Assembly: GCF_002237365.1 (NCBI RefSeq)
Contig: NZ_NMUO01000013.1
Coordinates: forward strand, 1-59,102
Length of the DNA: 59,102 bases
DNA from: Zobellella denitrificans
GTDB lineage: Bacteria; Pseudomonadota; Gammaproteobacteria; Enterobacterales; Aeromonadaceae
Reading direction: 5' to 3'
Shown here: in pieces, positions 27,216-39,287 of the stretch
How positions within the stretch are numbered: the first letter of the stretch is position 1
Layout of the letters: the number at the start of each line of letters is the position of its first letter
The notes under the pieces: generated by a model
Seen by the model: only the letters and a program-made list of their open reading frames with translations
What the model was told of the DNA's origin: nothing
The model's database searches: none
Program-made: the position numbers and the translations under genes

Positions 27216-28827
27216 TGCCTTCCACCTCCGGGGGGGTGCTGAAGGTGTGGTAGGGCGCCGGCGAGGGCACCGTCCACTCCAGGCCGTGGGCCCCTTCCCA
27301 GGGGCAGGCCGCCGCTTTTTCTCCGCCGCGGATGCACTTCACCAGCACCGCCACGAAGATCAGCTGGGACAGGCCGAAGGCGAAGCCGCCGATGCTGACC
27401 AGGGCGTTGATGTCGGCGAATTGCAGGGCGTAGTCCGGGATCCGCCTGGGCATGCCGGCCAGCCCCAGGAAATGCATGGGGAAAAAGAGAATGTTCACCG
27501 AAATCACCGAGCACCAGAAATGCCACTTGGCCAGCCGCTCGTCGAACATGTGGCCGGTCCATTTCGGCATCCAGTAATAGGCCGCCGCCATGATGGAAAA
27601 GATGGCGCCGGACACCAGCACGTAGTGGAAGTGGGCTACCACGAAGTAGGTGTCGTGGTACTGGAAGTCGGCCGGGGTGATGGCCAGCATCAGGCCGCTG
27701 AAACCACCGATGGTAAACAGCACGATAAAGGCCAGGGCGAACAGCATGGGCACCTCGAAGCTGATGGAGCCCCGCCACATGGTGGCCACCCAGTTGAACA
27801 CTTTGACCCCGGTGGGCACCGAGATCAGCATGGTGCAGTACATGAAGAACAGCTCCGCCGCCACCGGCATGCCCACGGTGAACATGTGGTGGGCCCATAC
27901 CAGGAAGCTCAGGCCGGCGATGGAGGCGGTGGCGTACACCATGGAGGCGTAGCCGAACAGCCGCTTGCGGCTGAAGGTGGGCACTATGGCCGAGATGATG
28001 CCGAAACTCGGCAAGATCATGATGTACACCTCGGGGTGGCCGAAGAACCAGAAGATGTGCTGGAACAACACAGGGTCGCCGCCCCCGGCCGCGTCGAAGA
28101 AGCTGGTGCCGAAGTACTTGTCGGTGAGCACCATGGTCACCGCCCCCGCCAGCACCGGCATCACCGCGATCAGCAGGAAGGCGGTGATCAGCCAGGTCCA
28201 GCAGAACAGGGGCAGTTTCATCCAGGTCATGCCCGGCGCCCGCAGGTTCCAGATGGTAACGATGACGTTGATCGCCCCCATGATGGAGCTGATGCCCATG
28301 ATATGGATGGCGAACACGAACAGGGCGGTGCTGTCCGGCGCGTAGGTGGTGGACAGGGGCGCGTAGAAGGTCCAGCCGAAGTTGGGGCCGCCGCCGGGCA
28401 TGAACAGCGAGCTCAGCATCAGCAGGAAGGCAAAGGGCAATATCCAGAAGCTCCAGTTGTTCATGCGCGGCAGCGCCATGTCGGGCGCCCCTATCATCAT
28501 GGGGATCATCCAGTTGGCCAGGCCCACGAAGGCGGGCATGACGGCGCCGAACACCATGATAAGGCCGTGCATGGTGGTCATCTGGTTGAAGAAGTTCGGC
28601 TCCACCAGTTGCATGCCGGGCTGGAACAGCTCGGCACGGATCACCATGGCCATGCTGCCGCCCAGCAGGAACATGGCCAGGCTGAACAGCAGGTAGAGAC
28701 TGCCGATGTCCTTGTGATTGGTGGTCAACAACCAGCGCATGATGCCCCTGGCCGGGCCATGGTGGTGATGGTCGTCCGCCACGCCCAACTGGCCGTTCGC
28801 GGTCTGAGTACGGTCTAACTGCGTCAT
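27202..28827 (-). CDS. coxA: cytochrome c oxidase subunit I (aa3 type)
   Basis: 541 aa with twelve helices. Heme a ligand histidines (TMHGLIMVFG and the VAHFHYVL region), the CuB ligands (HPEVYIMILPSFG, with the cross-linked His-Tyr, and WAHHMFTVG) and the K/D-channel landmarks are all present. Catalyses O2 reduction and proton pumping. Heme A synthesis genes in the same cluster support aa3 rather than bo3 type. It begins 9 bp after coxB. Confidence 0.97.
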   Translation of the reverse strand: MTQLDRTQTANGQLGVADDHHHHGPARGIMRWLLTTNHKDIGSLYLLFSLAMFLLGGSMAMVIRAELFQPGMQLVEPNFFNQMTTMHGLIMVFGAVMPAFVGLANWMIPMMIGAPDMALPRMNNWSFWILPFAFLLMLSSLFMPGGGPNFGWTFYAPLSTTYAPDSTALFVFAIHIMGISSIMGAINVIVTIWNLRAPGMTWMKLPLFCWTWLITAFLLIAVMPVLAGAVTMVLTDKYFGTSFFDAAGGGDPVLFQHIFWFFGHPEVYIMILPSFGIISAIVPTFSRKRLFGYASMVYATASIAGLSFLVWAHHMFTVGMPVAAELFFMYCTMLISVPTGVKVFNWVATMWRGSISFEVPMLFALAFIVLFTIGGFSGLMLAITPADFQYHDTYFVVAHFHYVLVSGAIFSIMAAAYYWMPKWTGHMFDERLAKWHFWCSVISVNILFFPMHFLGLAGMPRRIPDYALQFADINALVSIGGFAFGLSQLIFVAVLVKCIRGGEKAAACPWEGAHGLEWTVPSPAPYHTFSTPPEVEGNGSR

Positions 28828-28836
28828 CCCTGCCCC

Positions 28837-29958
28837 CTATTGTCCCTGCCTGGCTTCATGGATGTCCTTGGGCTGCACCAGATCGCCGGTGTCGTTGCCC
28901 CAGGCGTTGCGCTCGTAGGTGATGACGGCGGCCAGCTCCTTCAGCGCCAGCTGCCGGTCAAAACTCTGCATGGCGGTACCCGCCTTGCCGTAGAGCACGA
29001 TGTCGATATGGGCGGCCCTGTCGTTCAGCACCATCTGGCTACCCTTGAGCGCCGGAAAAGCGCCGGGGATCCCTTCGCCATTGGCCATGTGGCAGGCGGC
29101 GCAGCTGCGCTGATAGACCTGCTCGCCCAGGGCCATCATCTCCTCCATGGTCATCTCCATGGCCAGCAGTTCCTGCTCGGCGGCCCGGGCGGCGGCCTGC
29201 TCCGCCTTGGCTTGCGCCAGCCAGTCGTCGAACTCGGCGGCCGGCCGGGCATCCACCACTATGGGCATAAAAGCATGATCCTTGCCGCACAGCTCGGCGC
29301 ACTGGCCCCGGTAGATACCGGGCTGGTTGATGCGGGTCCAGGCCTCGTTGATAAAGCCGGGGATGGCGTCCTTCTTGACCGCGAAGGCCGGCATCCACCA
29401 GGAGTGGATGACGTCGTCGGCAGTGATCAGGAAGCGCACCTTGCGATCGGTGGGCAGCACCAGGGGCCGGTCCACCTCCAGCAGGTAGTTGTCGCGCTTG
29501 CGCAGGCTGCCGTCGATTTCCTGGGGCAGGGTCGCCAGCAGGCTGAAAAACTCGACGTCCTCGCCGAAGTAGCGGTAGTGCCACTTCCACTGGGAGGCGG
29601 TGACCTGCACCGTCAGATCCGACTGGCTGGCATCCTCCATGGCGATCAGGGTGCGGGTGGCGGGAATGGCCATGCCCACCAGGATCAGGAAGGGAATGAT
29701 GGTCCAGAGGATCTCCACCTTGGTGCTTTCGTGAAACTGGGCGGCCTTGGCGCCCCTGGACTTGCGGTGGTGGATGATGGCCCAGAACATGACCCCGAAC
29801 ACCACCAGGCCGATCAGCGCACAGATGATGAGTATGGTCATGTGCAGGCCATACACCTTCTGGCTGATATCGGTGACCCCCTGGGTCATGTTGAAACGGC
29901 TTTGCGCCCACACGGGCAACGATGCCACTAGCGACAGCAGCAGAACGATCGGCTTCAC
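28837..29958 (-). CDS. coxB: cytochrome c oxidase subunit II with fused cytochrome c domain
   Basis: 373 aa from GTG 29958, preceded by GGGGG at 5 nt; GTG 29964 and TTG 29970 are in-frame alternatives that only lengthen the signal peptide (MKPIVLLLSLVASLPVWAQS). Two membrane helices, then the cupredoxin domain with the CuA ligands (DDVIHSWWMPAF and the CAELCGKDHAFM loop), and a C-terminal cytochrome c domain with CAACH (RSCAACHMANGEGIPGAFP). The fusion marks a caa3-like oxidase that can carry its own electron donor. First gene of the coxB-coxA-ctaG-coxC set. Confidence 0.94.
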   Translation of the reverse strand: MKPIVLLLSLVASLPVWAQSRFNMTQGVTDISQKVYGLHMTILIICALIGLVVFGVMFWAIIHHRKSRGAKAAQFHESTKVEILWTIIPFLILVGMAIPATRTLIAMEDASQSDLTVQVTASQWKWHYRYFGEDVEFFSLLATLPQEIDGSLRKRDNYLLEVDRPLVLPTDRKVRFLITADDVIHSWWMPAFAVKKDAIPGFINEAWTRINQPGIYRGQCAELCGKDHAFMPIVVDARPAAEFDDWLAQAKAEQAAARAAEQELLAMEMTMEEMMALGEQVYQRSCAACHMANGEGIPGAFPALKGSQMVLNDRAAHIDIVLYGKAGTAMQSFDRQLALKELAAVITYERNAWGNDTGDLVQPKDIHEARQGQ

Positions 29959-30094
29959 ACGCACCCCCAAAAAGTCTTGGTCCTTTATTTTGGCGCACTC
30001 GCAAGAGAGTCAGTGCTTACCGAACCACCGCGTCCATCGGTCCGGCACACACTAAGTAAAGCATTGATTATGAAAAAGTAAAAAAATGAAAAAA

Positions 30095-30211
30095 GAAGCG
30101 GGAAGCGGGAAGCGGGAAGCGGGAAGCGGGAAGCGGGAAGCGGGAAGCGGGAAGCGGGAAGCGGGAAGCGGGAAGCGGGAAGCGGGAAGCGGGAAGCGGG
30201 AAGCGGGAAGC
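30095..30211. repeat. perfect heptanucleotide tandem array (GAAGCGG), about 16.7 copies
   Basis: The unit GAAGCGG repeats without a visible mismatch from 30095 to 30211 (117 bp), preceded by an A-rich tract (30071-30094). It fills most of the 291-bp gap between the start of coxB and the stop of lexA. A 7-bp period gives a 7-residue (SRFPLPA) repeat when translated, so any reading frame here is an artefact. Perfect identity suggests recent expansion by slippage. The rest of the gap holds the coxB upstream region, with no promoter I can fix. Confidence 0.95.
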
Positions 30212-30249
30212 ATGCTAAGCCCCCGCCAACCCCAAGGCAAGCGGACGAG

Positions 30250-30867
30250 TTAAAAGTCGGTGTTGCGGATCACGCCCACCGCCAGGCCCTCGATGGTCAG
30301 TTCCTGGCTGCGCAGATCGACCTCGATGGGAGACAGCTCCTCGTTCTCCGGCAGCAGGCTGACCTTGCTGCCCTGGCGCCGGAAGCGCTTGACCGTGACT
30401 TCATCGTCGAGCCGGGCCACTACTACCTGGCCGTTGCGGGCCTCACCGGTCTTGTGCACCGCCAGCAGATCGCCGTCCATGATGCCGATGTTCTTCATGC
30501 TCATGCCCCTGACCCGCAGCAGGAAATCGGCCGGCGGATGGAACAGGGCCGGATCCAGCTTGTAGTGGCTTTCTATGTGCTGCTGCGCCAGGATGGGCTC
30601 GCCGGCGGCCACCCGCCCGATCAGCGGCAGGCCCGGCTCTTCCTCCGGCTCTTCTTCCTGGGCCAGGCGAATGCCGCGGGAGGTGCCGGGCATCATCTCG
30701 ATCACCCCTTTCTTGGCCAGGGCCTTCAGATGCTCCTCGGCGGCGTTGGCGGACTTGAACCCCAGGGACTGGGCAATTTCGGCACGGGTGGGCGGCATGC
30801 CGGTCTGCTGGATATGCGCCTTGATGATTTCCAGCACCTGGGACTGACGGGGGGTTAGCGCTTTCAT
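30250..30867 (-). CDS. lexA: LexA SOS repressor
   Basis: 205 aa. An N-terminal winged helix ([40 protein letters not shown]) precedes the S24 self-cleaving domain: cleavage site AG in RVAAGEP, catalytic Ser in [11 protein letters not shown] and Lys in [13 protein letters not shown]. Represses the DNA-damage regulon until RecA filaments trigger cleavage. Two SOS boxes lie just upstream of its own start, so it is autoregulated. The ubiC-ubiA-lexA proximity resembles E. coli, without plsB and dgkA. Confidence 0.97.
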   Translation of the reverse strand: MKALTPRQSQVLEIIKAHIQQTGMPPTRAEIAQSLGFKSANAAEEHLKALAKKGVIEMMPGTSRGIRLAQEEEPEEEPGLPLIGRVAAGEPILAQQHIESHYKLDPALFHPPADFLLRVRGMSMKNIGIMDGDLLAVHKTGEARNGQVVVARLDDEVTVKRFRRQGSKVSLLPENEELSPIEVDLRSQELTIEGLAVGVIRNTDF

Positions 30868-30874
30868 AGGGAAC

Positions 30875-30890
30875 CTGTCTTTTTATACAG
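30875..30890 (-). promoter_or_regulatory. LexA operator, proximal SOS box
   Basis: CTG-N10-CAG (CTGTATAAAAAGACAG on the minus strand), 7 bp before the lexA start codon. It shares the CTGTAT half with the consensus. With the second box it forms the double operator known from E. coli lexA. Confidence 0.75.
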
Positions 30891-30894
30891 CTAA

Positions 30895-30910
30895 CTGTCA
30901 GTATATCCAG
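30895..30910 (-). promoter_or_regulatory. LexA operator, distal SOS box over the lexA -10
   Basis: CTGGATATACTGACAG on the minus strand is CTG-N10-CAG with the typical TATACT centre. That TATACT also serves as a -10, and TTGCCC 16 bp upstream is a plausible -35. Bound LexA would therefore block polymerase directly. Box centres are 20 bp apart, close to the helical phasing at E. coli lexA. Confidence 0.82.
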
Positions 30911-30982
30911 TAAATCCGGCAGGGCAAGCACAATACGCCCTCCCCGGCCGGCACTCCCCTGGCGACCAGGGCGGGAACAGGG

Positions 30983-31855
30983 CTACAGCAGCGCCAGGGC
31001 CAGACCGGCGAACACCGCCATACCCGCGAAGTTGTTGTTGAGGAAGGCCCGGAAGCAGGCCATCCGTTCCCGGTCCCGGATCAGCCGCTGCTGGTGCACG
31101 AAGAGCGCGGCGGCGCCCAACAGCCCCCAGTAGAAAGGCGCGGCCAGGGCGAATACCTGGCCCGCTGCCACCAACAGCAGCAGGGTGACCAGCTGCAGCA
31201 GGCCGACCATCAGCTTGTCGCGCCGGCCGAACAGAACGGCGGTGGACTTGACCCCGATCCGGAGATCGTCGTCCCTGTCCACCATGGCGTACATGGTGTC
31301 GTAGGCCACGGTCCAGCTCAGATTGGCGGCAAACAGCAGCCAGAGCCCCGCGGGCAGGCTGTTTGCCTGGGCCGCAAAGGCCATGGGAATGGCCCAGGAG
31401 AAGGCGATACCCAGGAACAGCTGGGGCAGGTGGGTATAGCGCTTCATAAAGGGGTAGAGCGCGGCCCAGCCCAGGCCGGCGAAAGCCAGCTGGATGGTCA
31501 GGGTGTTGGTGGTCAGCACCAGCAGGAAGGAAATGGCCACCAGCAGGGCGAAAAAGCCCAGGGCCTGGCGCTCGGTCAGTTCGCCGGCAGGCAGCGGCCG
31601 GGTCTGGGTGCGCTTGACGTGGCCATCGATATGGCGGTCCGCATAGTCGTTGATCACGCAGCCGGCGGAGCGCATAAAGAAGACACCGGCGACGAACACC
31701 AGCAGCAGCCAAAGTGAAGGCAGGCCGTCGGCGGCGATCCACAGGGCCCAGAGGGTGGGCCAGAGCAGCAGCAGGCTGCCGATGGGCTTGTCCATGCGGG
31801 CCAGCGCCATATAGGCACGCCAGCGCGGGCGGGAAGGCGAAGTCAGGGTGGTCAT
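30983..31855 (-). CDS. ubiA: 4-hydroxybenzoate octaprenyltransferase
   Basis: 290 aa from ATG 31855, equal to E. coli UbiA (290 aa). Membrane prenyltransferase of ubiquinone synthesis. Both Asp motifs are present: [19 protein letters not shown] and [19 protein letters not shown]. Its ATG overlaps the TGA of ubiC (ATGA), so the pair is a coupled operon. Confidence 0.96.
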   Translation of the reverse strand: MTTLTSPSRPRWRAYMALARMDKPIGSLLLLWPTLWALWIAADGLPSLWLLLVFVAGVFFMRSAGCVINDYADRHIDGHVKRTQTRPLPAGELTERQALGFFALLVAISFLLVLTTNTLTIQLAFAGLGWAALYPFMKRYTHLPQLFLGIAFSWAIPMAFAAQANSLPAGLWLLFAANLSWTVAYDTMYAMVDRDDDLRIGVKSTAVLFGRRDKLMVGLLQLVTLLLLVAAGQVFALAAPFYWGLLGAAALFVHQQRLIRDRERMACFRAFLNNNFAGMAVFAGLALALL

Positions 31856-32400
31856 GCTACAGGCTCCTGATAGGCGGGCACGGCGGGCAGAAACAGCTCG
31901 GTCACCAGCACCCGGGCACGCCCGGTGGCCAGCACGGAACGCCGGCCCCAGAGCGGTCCCGGGCTTGGGTCCAGACCGGCGCGGTGGCAAAGTCGAATGC
32001 GCTCATCGTTGGTCAGTTCGGCGAACTCGAAGGTGGATCGCTGCAGATCCGGGGCATCGAACAGCAACTCGCCCAGGGCGCGCCGTCCCAGCCCGGTCAA
32101 TTGCGGCATGGCAGCCCGGGTGGCCGGAGAATAGAGGGAACTGGCATAGACCCAGGGGGTTTCGTCGCAGTAGAGCAATACCTCCCGGCAATAGGCCTGC
32201 TCGCAGTCCAGCAGGGCCTTCTGTTGCGGGGTCAGGGAGAGCAGCGCTTCGCTGGCCAGCACCTCGACCCGGAAGTCCCGGCAATGCCGGCGCAGGCGCT
32301 CGGTCAGGGAGCCGGGATCCCGCAGCCAGTCGCACAGGGCGGGCCACCCCAATGGCGACGCTGCCGACCAGCCCCAGCGGTGATCGATGGACGCCGTCAC
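31852..32400 (-). CDS. ubiC: chorismate--pyruvate lyase
   Basis: 182 aa. Converts chorismate to 4-hydroxybenzoate and pyruvate, the first committed step of ubiquinone synthesis. The active-site features [27 protein letters not shown] and the C-terminal [15 protein letters not shown] are typical. E. coli UbiC is 165 aa; the extra residues are at the N-terminus. Divergent from the FliL-like gene across 132 bp. Confidence 0.93.
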   Translation of the reverse strand: MTASIDHRWGWSAASPLGWPALCDWLRDPGSLTERLRRHCRDFRVEVLASEALLSLTPQQKALLDCEQAYCREVLLYCDETPWVYASSLYSPATRAAMPQLTGLGRRALGELLFDAPDLQRSTFEFAELTNDERIRLCHRAGLDPSPGPLWGRRSVLATGRARVLVTELFLPAVPAYQEPVA

Positions 32401-32532
32401 GGCGCGCTCCTGAAATAACGGATAGACATAAAAAGGGACAGCTCAGTTACCTTAAAAACCACCTAATTACTTGACCGGCACGATATTTGTTTAAACAATG
32501 CGCCCCAGAAACCAAGGTTGGAGACATTGTTT

Positions 32533-32934
32533 ATGCTACGCATTGCTGCGCTGTGCCTGTTGCTGACGATAGCGGGCCAGACCCGGGCACAGGAAGCATC
32601 GCCGGCTCCCGAAGGGGCCCTATACTACACCATGACGCCGGACATTATTACCAACTACCAGCATTCGGGCGATCAGCTCGGTTATATCCGGGTGGCCGTC
32701 GAGCTGATGCTGGAGCGCCCGGAGCAGATGCCGCTGGTGGAGCGGCACATGCCGCTGCTGCGGGACGCCATCAACAGCCTGCTGGCCGAGAAAAACCAGC
32801 AGGAGATCCGCTCCCTGGCCGCCCGCACCGAACTGGCCAGCGAGGGCCAGCGCCGGCTGAACGACCTGCTGCTGAAGGAAACCGGCGAGGCGCCCATCCG
32901 TCGCCTGCTGTTCACCAATTTCCTCTATCAGTAA
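32533..32934 (+). CDS. FliL-like secreted protein
   Basis: 133 aa from ATG 32533 with GGAGAC upstream. An apparent cleavable signal peptide (MLRIAALCLLLTIAGQTRAQ) precedes a FliL-type domain: YYTMTPDIITNY, YIRVAVELML, the helix RHMPLLRDAINSLL and a C-terminal [11 protein letters not shown]. Classical FliL is a membrane-anchored flagellar stator partner encoded in a fli operon. Here the anchor looks cleavable and no flagellar gene is near. Its last 7 bp overlap the convergent glpG. Placement beside ubiC is, as far as I recall, shared with Vibrio and Aeromonas. Confidence 0.8.
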   Translation: MLRIAALCLLLTIAGQTRAQEASPAPEGALYYTMTPDIITNYQHSGDQLGYIRVAVELMLERPEQMPLVERHMPLLRDAINSLLAEKNQQEIRSLAARTELASEGQRRLNDLLLKETGEAPIRRLLFTNFLYQ

Positions 32935-33761
32935 CGGCGGGATCTGTTGTCGAGCCAGGCCTGGGCCAGGCCGATCAGGCCGCCGCCCAGGTGGGCCATA
33001 TTGGCCACCGGTCCCAGCACCCCGGCGAAGCCCAGCACCAACCACACCACCATAAACACCGCCATGCCGTCCGGCAGGCCGATACCCCGCAGCGGGTTGA
33101 GCCGGCCGCTGAGCCAGACATAGGCCAGCAGGGCATAGACCACCCCGGACAGGCCGCCAAAGCGGGGGCCGCTGGCCCAGTACTGCATCAGGTTGGGCAG
33201 CACCGCCGCCACCAGCAGCAGGGTCAGCAGCTTGCCGTGCCCCAGGCGGCGCTCCACCATGCCGCCCAGGTACCACCACCAGAACAGGTTGAACACCAGG
33301 TGCATCAGGGAAAAGTGCAGCAGTGCCGGGGTAAAGGCGCGCCAGAACTCCAGCCCCAGCAGCAGTTCCCAGCGGGGCGGAAAGGACAGCAGCCCGAACA
33401 TGGGCAGCCCCAGCCAGCTCAGGCCATAGACCAGCAGGCAGGCCAGCACCACCACCATGTTCACCGGTCCGGTCTGGCGCAGCAGATCGCCCAGCCAGCC
33501 GGGCTCCTGGCGACCGTGGCTAAAGCGGACCTGGGTGTCGCCCTGGCGCCAGGAGGCATCCTGGTAGCGGGGATGCAGCGGCTCCGCCAGGAAGCGTTTC
33601 ACCTCCTGCAACGCCTCCTGATAGCGGGACTCGTTGACCAGCCAGATGCTGACGTTGCCGTCGTCGTCCAGGGTCAACTCGCACTTGAGCCCGATGTCGG
33701 CCAGATAATCCACGAAGGCCTGGGCCCGGCGCGGATCATCGAGCACCAGTAGCAGCTTCAT
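32928..33761 (-). CDS. glpG: rhomboid intramembrane serine protease
   Basis: 277 aa from ATG 33761, matching E. coli GlpG (276 aa). An N-terminal cytoplasmic domain (about 1-75) precedes six membrane helices. The catalytic Ser is in [14 protein letters not shown] and the His in [15 protein letters not shown]. The ATG overlaps the glpE stop (ATGA). The glpEGR operon of E. coli also has glpR, which is absent here. Confidence 0.95.
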   Translation of the reverse strand: MKLLLVLDDPRRAQAFVDYLADIGLKCELTLDDDGNVSIWLVNESRYQEALQEVKRFLAEPLHPRYQDASWRQGDTQVRFSHGRQEPGWLGDLLRQTGPVNMVVVLACLLVYGLSWLGLPMFGLLSFPPRWELLLGLEFWRAFTPALLHFSLMHLVFNLFWWWYLGGMVERRLGHGKLLTLLLVAAVLPNLMQYWASGPRFGGLSGVVYALLAYVWLSGRLNPLRGIGLPDGMAVFMVVWLVLGFAGVLGPVANMAHLGGGLIGLAQAWLDNRSRRY

Positions 33762-34078
33762 CCGGCCCCGACCACAGCCTGGGTACGGCGCCAGGCCTCG
33801 AAGCCGCCGTCCAGGCTGTAGACTTCCTCGAAGCCTTGGTGGATCAGGTACTGGGCCGCACCCTGGCTGCTGATGCCGTGGTAGCACATCACGATCACCG
33901 GGGTATCGAACTCCACCTCACTGGTGAACCGCACCAGGCTGTCGTTGGTAAGATGAAAGGCGCCCTCGGCATGGGCCAGGGCAAAGGACTGGGCATCGCG
34001 GATATCCACCAGCCGGGCGCGGCCCTCGGCCAGCAGGGTACCGGCCTCGGCCACCGAAATATGGGCAAACTGATCCAT
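33758..34078 (-). CDS. glpE: thiosulfate sulfurtransferase (single-domain rhodanese)
   Basis: 106 aa. Transfers sulfane sulfur from thiosulfate to cyanide or thiols. The active-site cysteine lies in [16 protein letters not shown], and the CH2A-type motif [18 protein letters not shown] is present. Same length class as E. coli GlpE (108 aa). Coupled to glpG by a 4-bp overlap. Confidence 0.93.
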   Translation of the reverse strand: MDQFAHISVAEAGTLLAEGRARLVDIRDAQSFALAHAEGAFHLTNDSLVRFTSEVEFDTPVIVMCYHGISSQGAAQYLIHQGFEEVYSLDGGFEAWRRTQAVVGAG

Positions 34079-34133
34079 AGACTCCTCCTCGAGTAATGTC
34101 AGGGCAGTTTACCCAATAGCGGCGGCCTTGGCA

Positions 34134-34838
<705 letters not shown>

Positions 34839-34840
34839 GG

Positions 34841-35601
34841 TCAGGCTTCTCCCAGGTAGGCGTTGATCACATCGGGGTTGTTGCGCACCTGCTCGGGGGT
34901 GCCGTCGGCCAGGGGCCGGCCCTGGTTAACCACGTAGATATGGTCGGAGATGCCCATCACCAGTTTCATGTCGTGCTCGATCAGCAGTATGCTCACGCCC
35001 TCGTTGTCGCGCAGATCGCAGATCAGCCGATCCAGCTCATGGGTCTCGTTCGGATTAAGCCCCGCCGCCGGCTCGTCCAGCATCAGCAGTTGCGGCCGGG
35101 CCGCCATGCAGCGGGCGATCTCCAGCCGGCGCTGCTGGCCGTAGGCCAGGTTGCCGGCGGTGCGGTTGGCAAACTCGGTCAATCGTACCTTCTCCAGCCA
35201 GTAGTGGGCCCGCTCCAACCCTTCCCGCTCCGCCCGGCGAAAACCGGGGGTCTTGAACAGGCCGGCGAGAAAGTTGGTATTGAGATGGCGATGCTGGGCC
35301 ACCAGCAGGTTTTCCAGCACCGTCATTTCCTTGAACAGGCGTACGTGCTGGAAGGTGCGCACCATGCCGAGACGGGCGATTTTGTGGCCGGGCATGCCCT
35401 GGATCTCCTGCCCCCGGAAATTGACGGTGCCGCCGCTCGGCCGGTAGAAGCCGGACAGGCAGTTGAACACCGTGGTCTTGCCGGCCCCGTTGGGGCCGAT
35501 CACCGAGACGATCTGCCGCTCTCCCAGGGACAGCGCCACCCCGTCCACCGCCACCAGGCCGCCGAAGCGCATGGTCAGGCCGGATACCTTTAACAGCTCG
35601 G

Positions 35602-35605
<4 letters not shown>
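34841..35605 (-). CDS. livG: branched-chain amino acid ABC transporter ATP-binding protein
   Basis: 254 aa. Walker [13 protein letters not shown], signature [14 protein letters not shown], Walker [17 protein letters not shown]. The longer helical insert around [16 protein letters not shown] distinguishes LivG from LivF. Its ATG overlaps the livM stop by 4 bp. Confidence 0.95.
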
Positions 35606-37763
<2,158 letters not shown>

Positions 37764-37812
37764 ACAACCTTGTCCTTGTCGTAAGAGCGGTCGGGAAAAT
37801 GGGGGAATACCA

Positions 37813-37836
37813 AAGCGGGGCCGGCAGGCCCCGCTT
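37813..37836 (-). terminator. partial terminator / mRNA-stabilising hairpin between livJ and livH
   Basis: AAGCGGGGCCGGCAGGCCCC GCTT folds into a 10-bp stem. On the minus strand it is followed by TGGTATTCC, not a clean T-run. Such hairpins downstream of binding-protein genes usually reduce read-through or protect the upstream message, giving more binding protein than permease. Confidence 0.65.
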
Positions 37837-37856
37837 GCGTCAGGAGGTGCTTCCCC

Positions 37857-38972
37857 TTACAGCTGGGTGGAAGAGCCGTCCTTGTGCCATTCGAACACGC
37901 CGAACTCAAAGCCGAGCAGGTCGCCCTTGTCATCCCAGGAAAGAGGGCCCATCACGGTATTCACCGGCTCGGCGCGCAGCGCTTCGGCCACCGCTTCCGG
38001 CTCGGTGCCGGCGCGCTTGATGCCCTCGGCGATGGCTTCCACCGCCGCATAGGTGGTCCATACGAAGGGGCCGGTGGGATCCTCGCCCTTGGCCTTGATC
38101 GCCTCGACCACGGCGGCGTTGGCCGGATCCAGGTCGTATTTCTTGGGCAGGGTGACCAGCAGGCCTTCGGAGGCATCGCCGGCGATGGAGGTGATGTCCT
38201 TGTGGCCCACGCCTTCCGGTCCCATAAAGCGGGCCTTGAAACCTTTCTCGGCGGATTGCCGCAGGATCAGCCCCAGTTCCGGGTGGTAGCCGCCATAATA
38301 GACGAAGTCCACCTGTTCCCGCTGCAGCTTGGCGATCAGTGCCGAGAAATCCTTGTCGCCCGAGGTGATCCCCTCGTAGGCCACCACCTCGACACCGGCC
38401 TGCTTCAGCGCGTCGCGCACACTGGAGGCCAGGCCTTCACCGTACTGTTTCTTGTCATGGATCACCGCGATGCGGCTGGGCTTGGCGTGCTCCAGGATAT
38501 AGCGGGCGGCGGTCGGCCCCTGGTCACTGTCGAGGCCGATGGTCCGCATCACAAACTCCAGGCCCCGCTCGGTGATGGCGGGGTTGGTAGAGGCCGGCGT
38601 TACCATCAGTATGCCTTCGTCGTCGTACACGTCCGACGCCGGCAGGGTGCTGTCGGAGCACAGGTGGCCCACCACGAACTGGACACCGTCATTGACGATG
38701 CGGTTGGCCACCGCCACCGCCTGCTTGGGATCGCAGGCATCGTCGTATTCCACCGCCTGCAGGCTGTACTCGCCCAGGGTGCCGGACTGGTTGAGCAGCT
38801 CCACCGCCATGCGGCCGCCGGTAAACTGCATGTCGCCGTACTGGGCCACGGCACCGGTTACCGGGCCGGCAATGGCAATCTTTACGGTTTCCGCCGAGGC
38901 GGAAAAGGCCGCGCCGTAACCCAGGGCGGCGAACACCGCCACCGCTACCGCCTTCTTGTTCCATATGACCAT
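37857..38972 (-). CDS. livJ: branched-chain amino acid periplasmic binding protein
   Basis: 371 aa from ATG 38972, preceded by GAGGGAA. A signal peptide ([18 protein letters not shown]) is followed by the type I periplasmic fold: [57 protein letters not shown] and [13 protein letters not shown]. Binds leucine, isoleucine or valine for LivHMGF. The conserved disulfide cysteines (DACDPK and HLCSDS) are present. The name livK would fit equally well; specificity cannot be read from sequence. Confidence 0.93.
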   Translation of the reverse strand: MVIWNKKAVAVAVFAALGYGAAFSASAETVKIAIAGPVTGAVAQYGDMQFTGGRMAVELLNQSGTLGEYSLQAVEYDDACDPKQAVAVANRIVNDGVQFVVGHLCSDSTLPASDVYDDEGILMVTPASTNPAITERGLEFVMRTIGLDSDQGPTAARYILEHAKPSRIAVIHDKKQYGEGLASSVRDALKQAGVEVVAYEGITSGDKDFSALIAKLQREQVDFVYYGGYHPELGLILRQSAEKGFKARFMGPEGVGHKDITSIAGDASEGLLVTLPKKYDLDPANAAVVEAIKAKGEDPTGPFVWTTYAAVEAIAEGIKRAGTEPEAVAEALRAEPVNTVMGPLSWDDKGDLLGFEFGVFEWHKDGSSTQL

Positions 38973-39287
38973 GTAAATTCCCTCTGTCCTGATATTGGTC
39001 TTGCCGGAGATGATCCGGTCTGCCCTTTTTTCTAACCCTAGTGCGTCATTTCCACAAGAGAAAAATGCTTCAGATGGGGCCGGTTACAAAATAAAAACAA
39101 AGAGTGTGAAGCCGGATCCCATCCGGGAGTGGTCCATAACCCGAACCTGCCTAAAAAACAGGCAGCGAGGTGTCATGCCGCCTTCCGGCTCCGTCCTCGC
39201 CGAGGTGTCGCCCGGAGGTGAACACCAAAGCACCGCTTGACGATGACATTTGCTACTATGTGTCCTTTCCCAGTTCGAGGTGTCAGC
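38973..39287. other. livJ / LacI intergenic region with three CGAGGTGTC copies
   Basis: 315 bp between divergent genes. It must hold both promoters, but I cannot assign convincing boxes. The nonamer CGAGGTGTC occurs three times in the same orientation at 39166-39174, 39201-39209 and 39276-39284; the last contains the ribosome binding site of the LacI gene. The first copy is followed directly by an ATG opening a 21-codon frame (39175-39240). No hairpin or riboswitch was recognised. Confidence 0.55.

Noticed and set aside
27247-28818. 523-codon open frame on the plus strand across coxA
   Set aside because: Mirror image of the conserved coxA frame; rich in His, Gly and Gln without any recognisable fold.
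30095-30211. CRISPR array
   Set aside because: Units are 7 bp, contiguous and without spacers, and there are no cas genes.
30052-30240. Possible small protein with SRFPLPA repeats
   Set aside because: The repeat is only the translation of the non-coding 7-bp array; a change of one unit would shift the frame.
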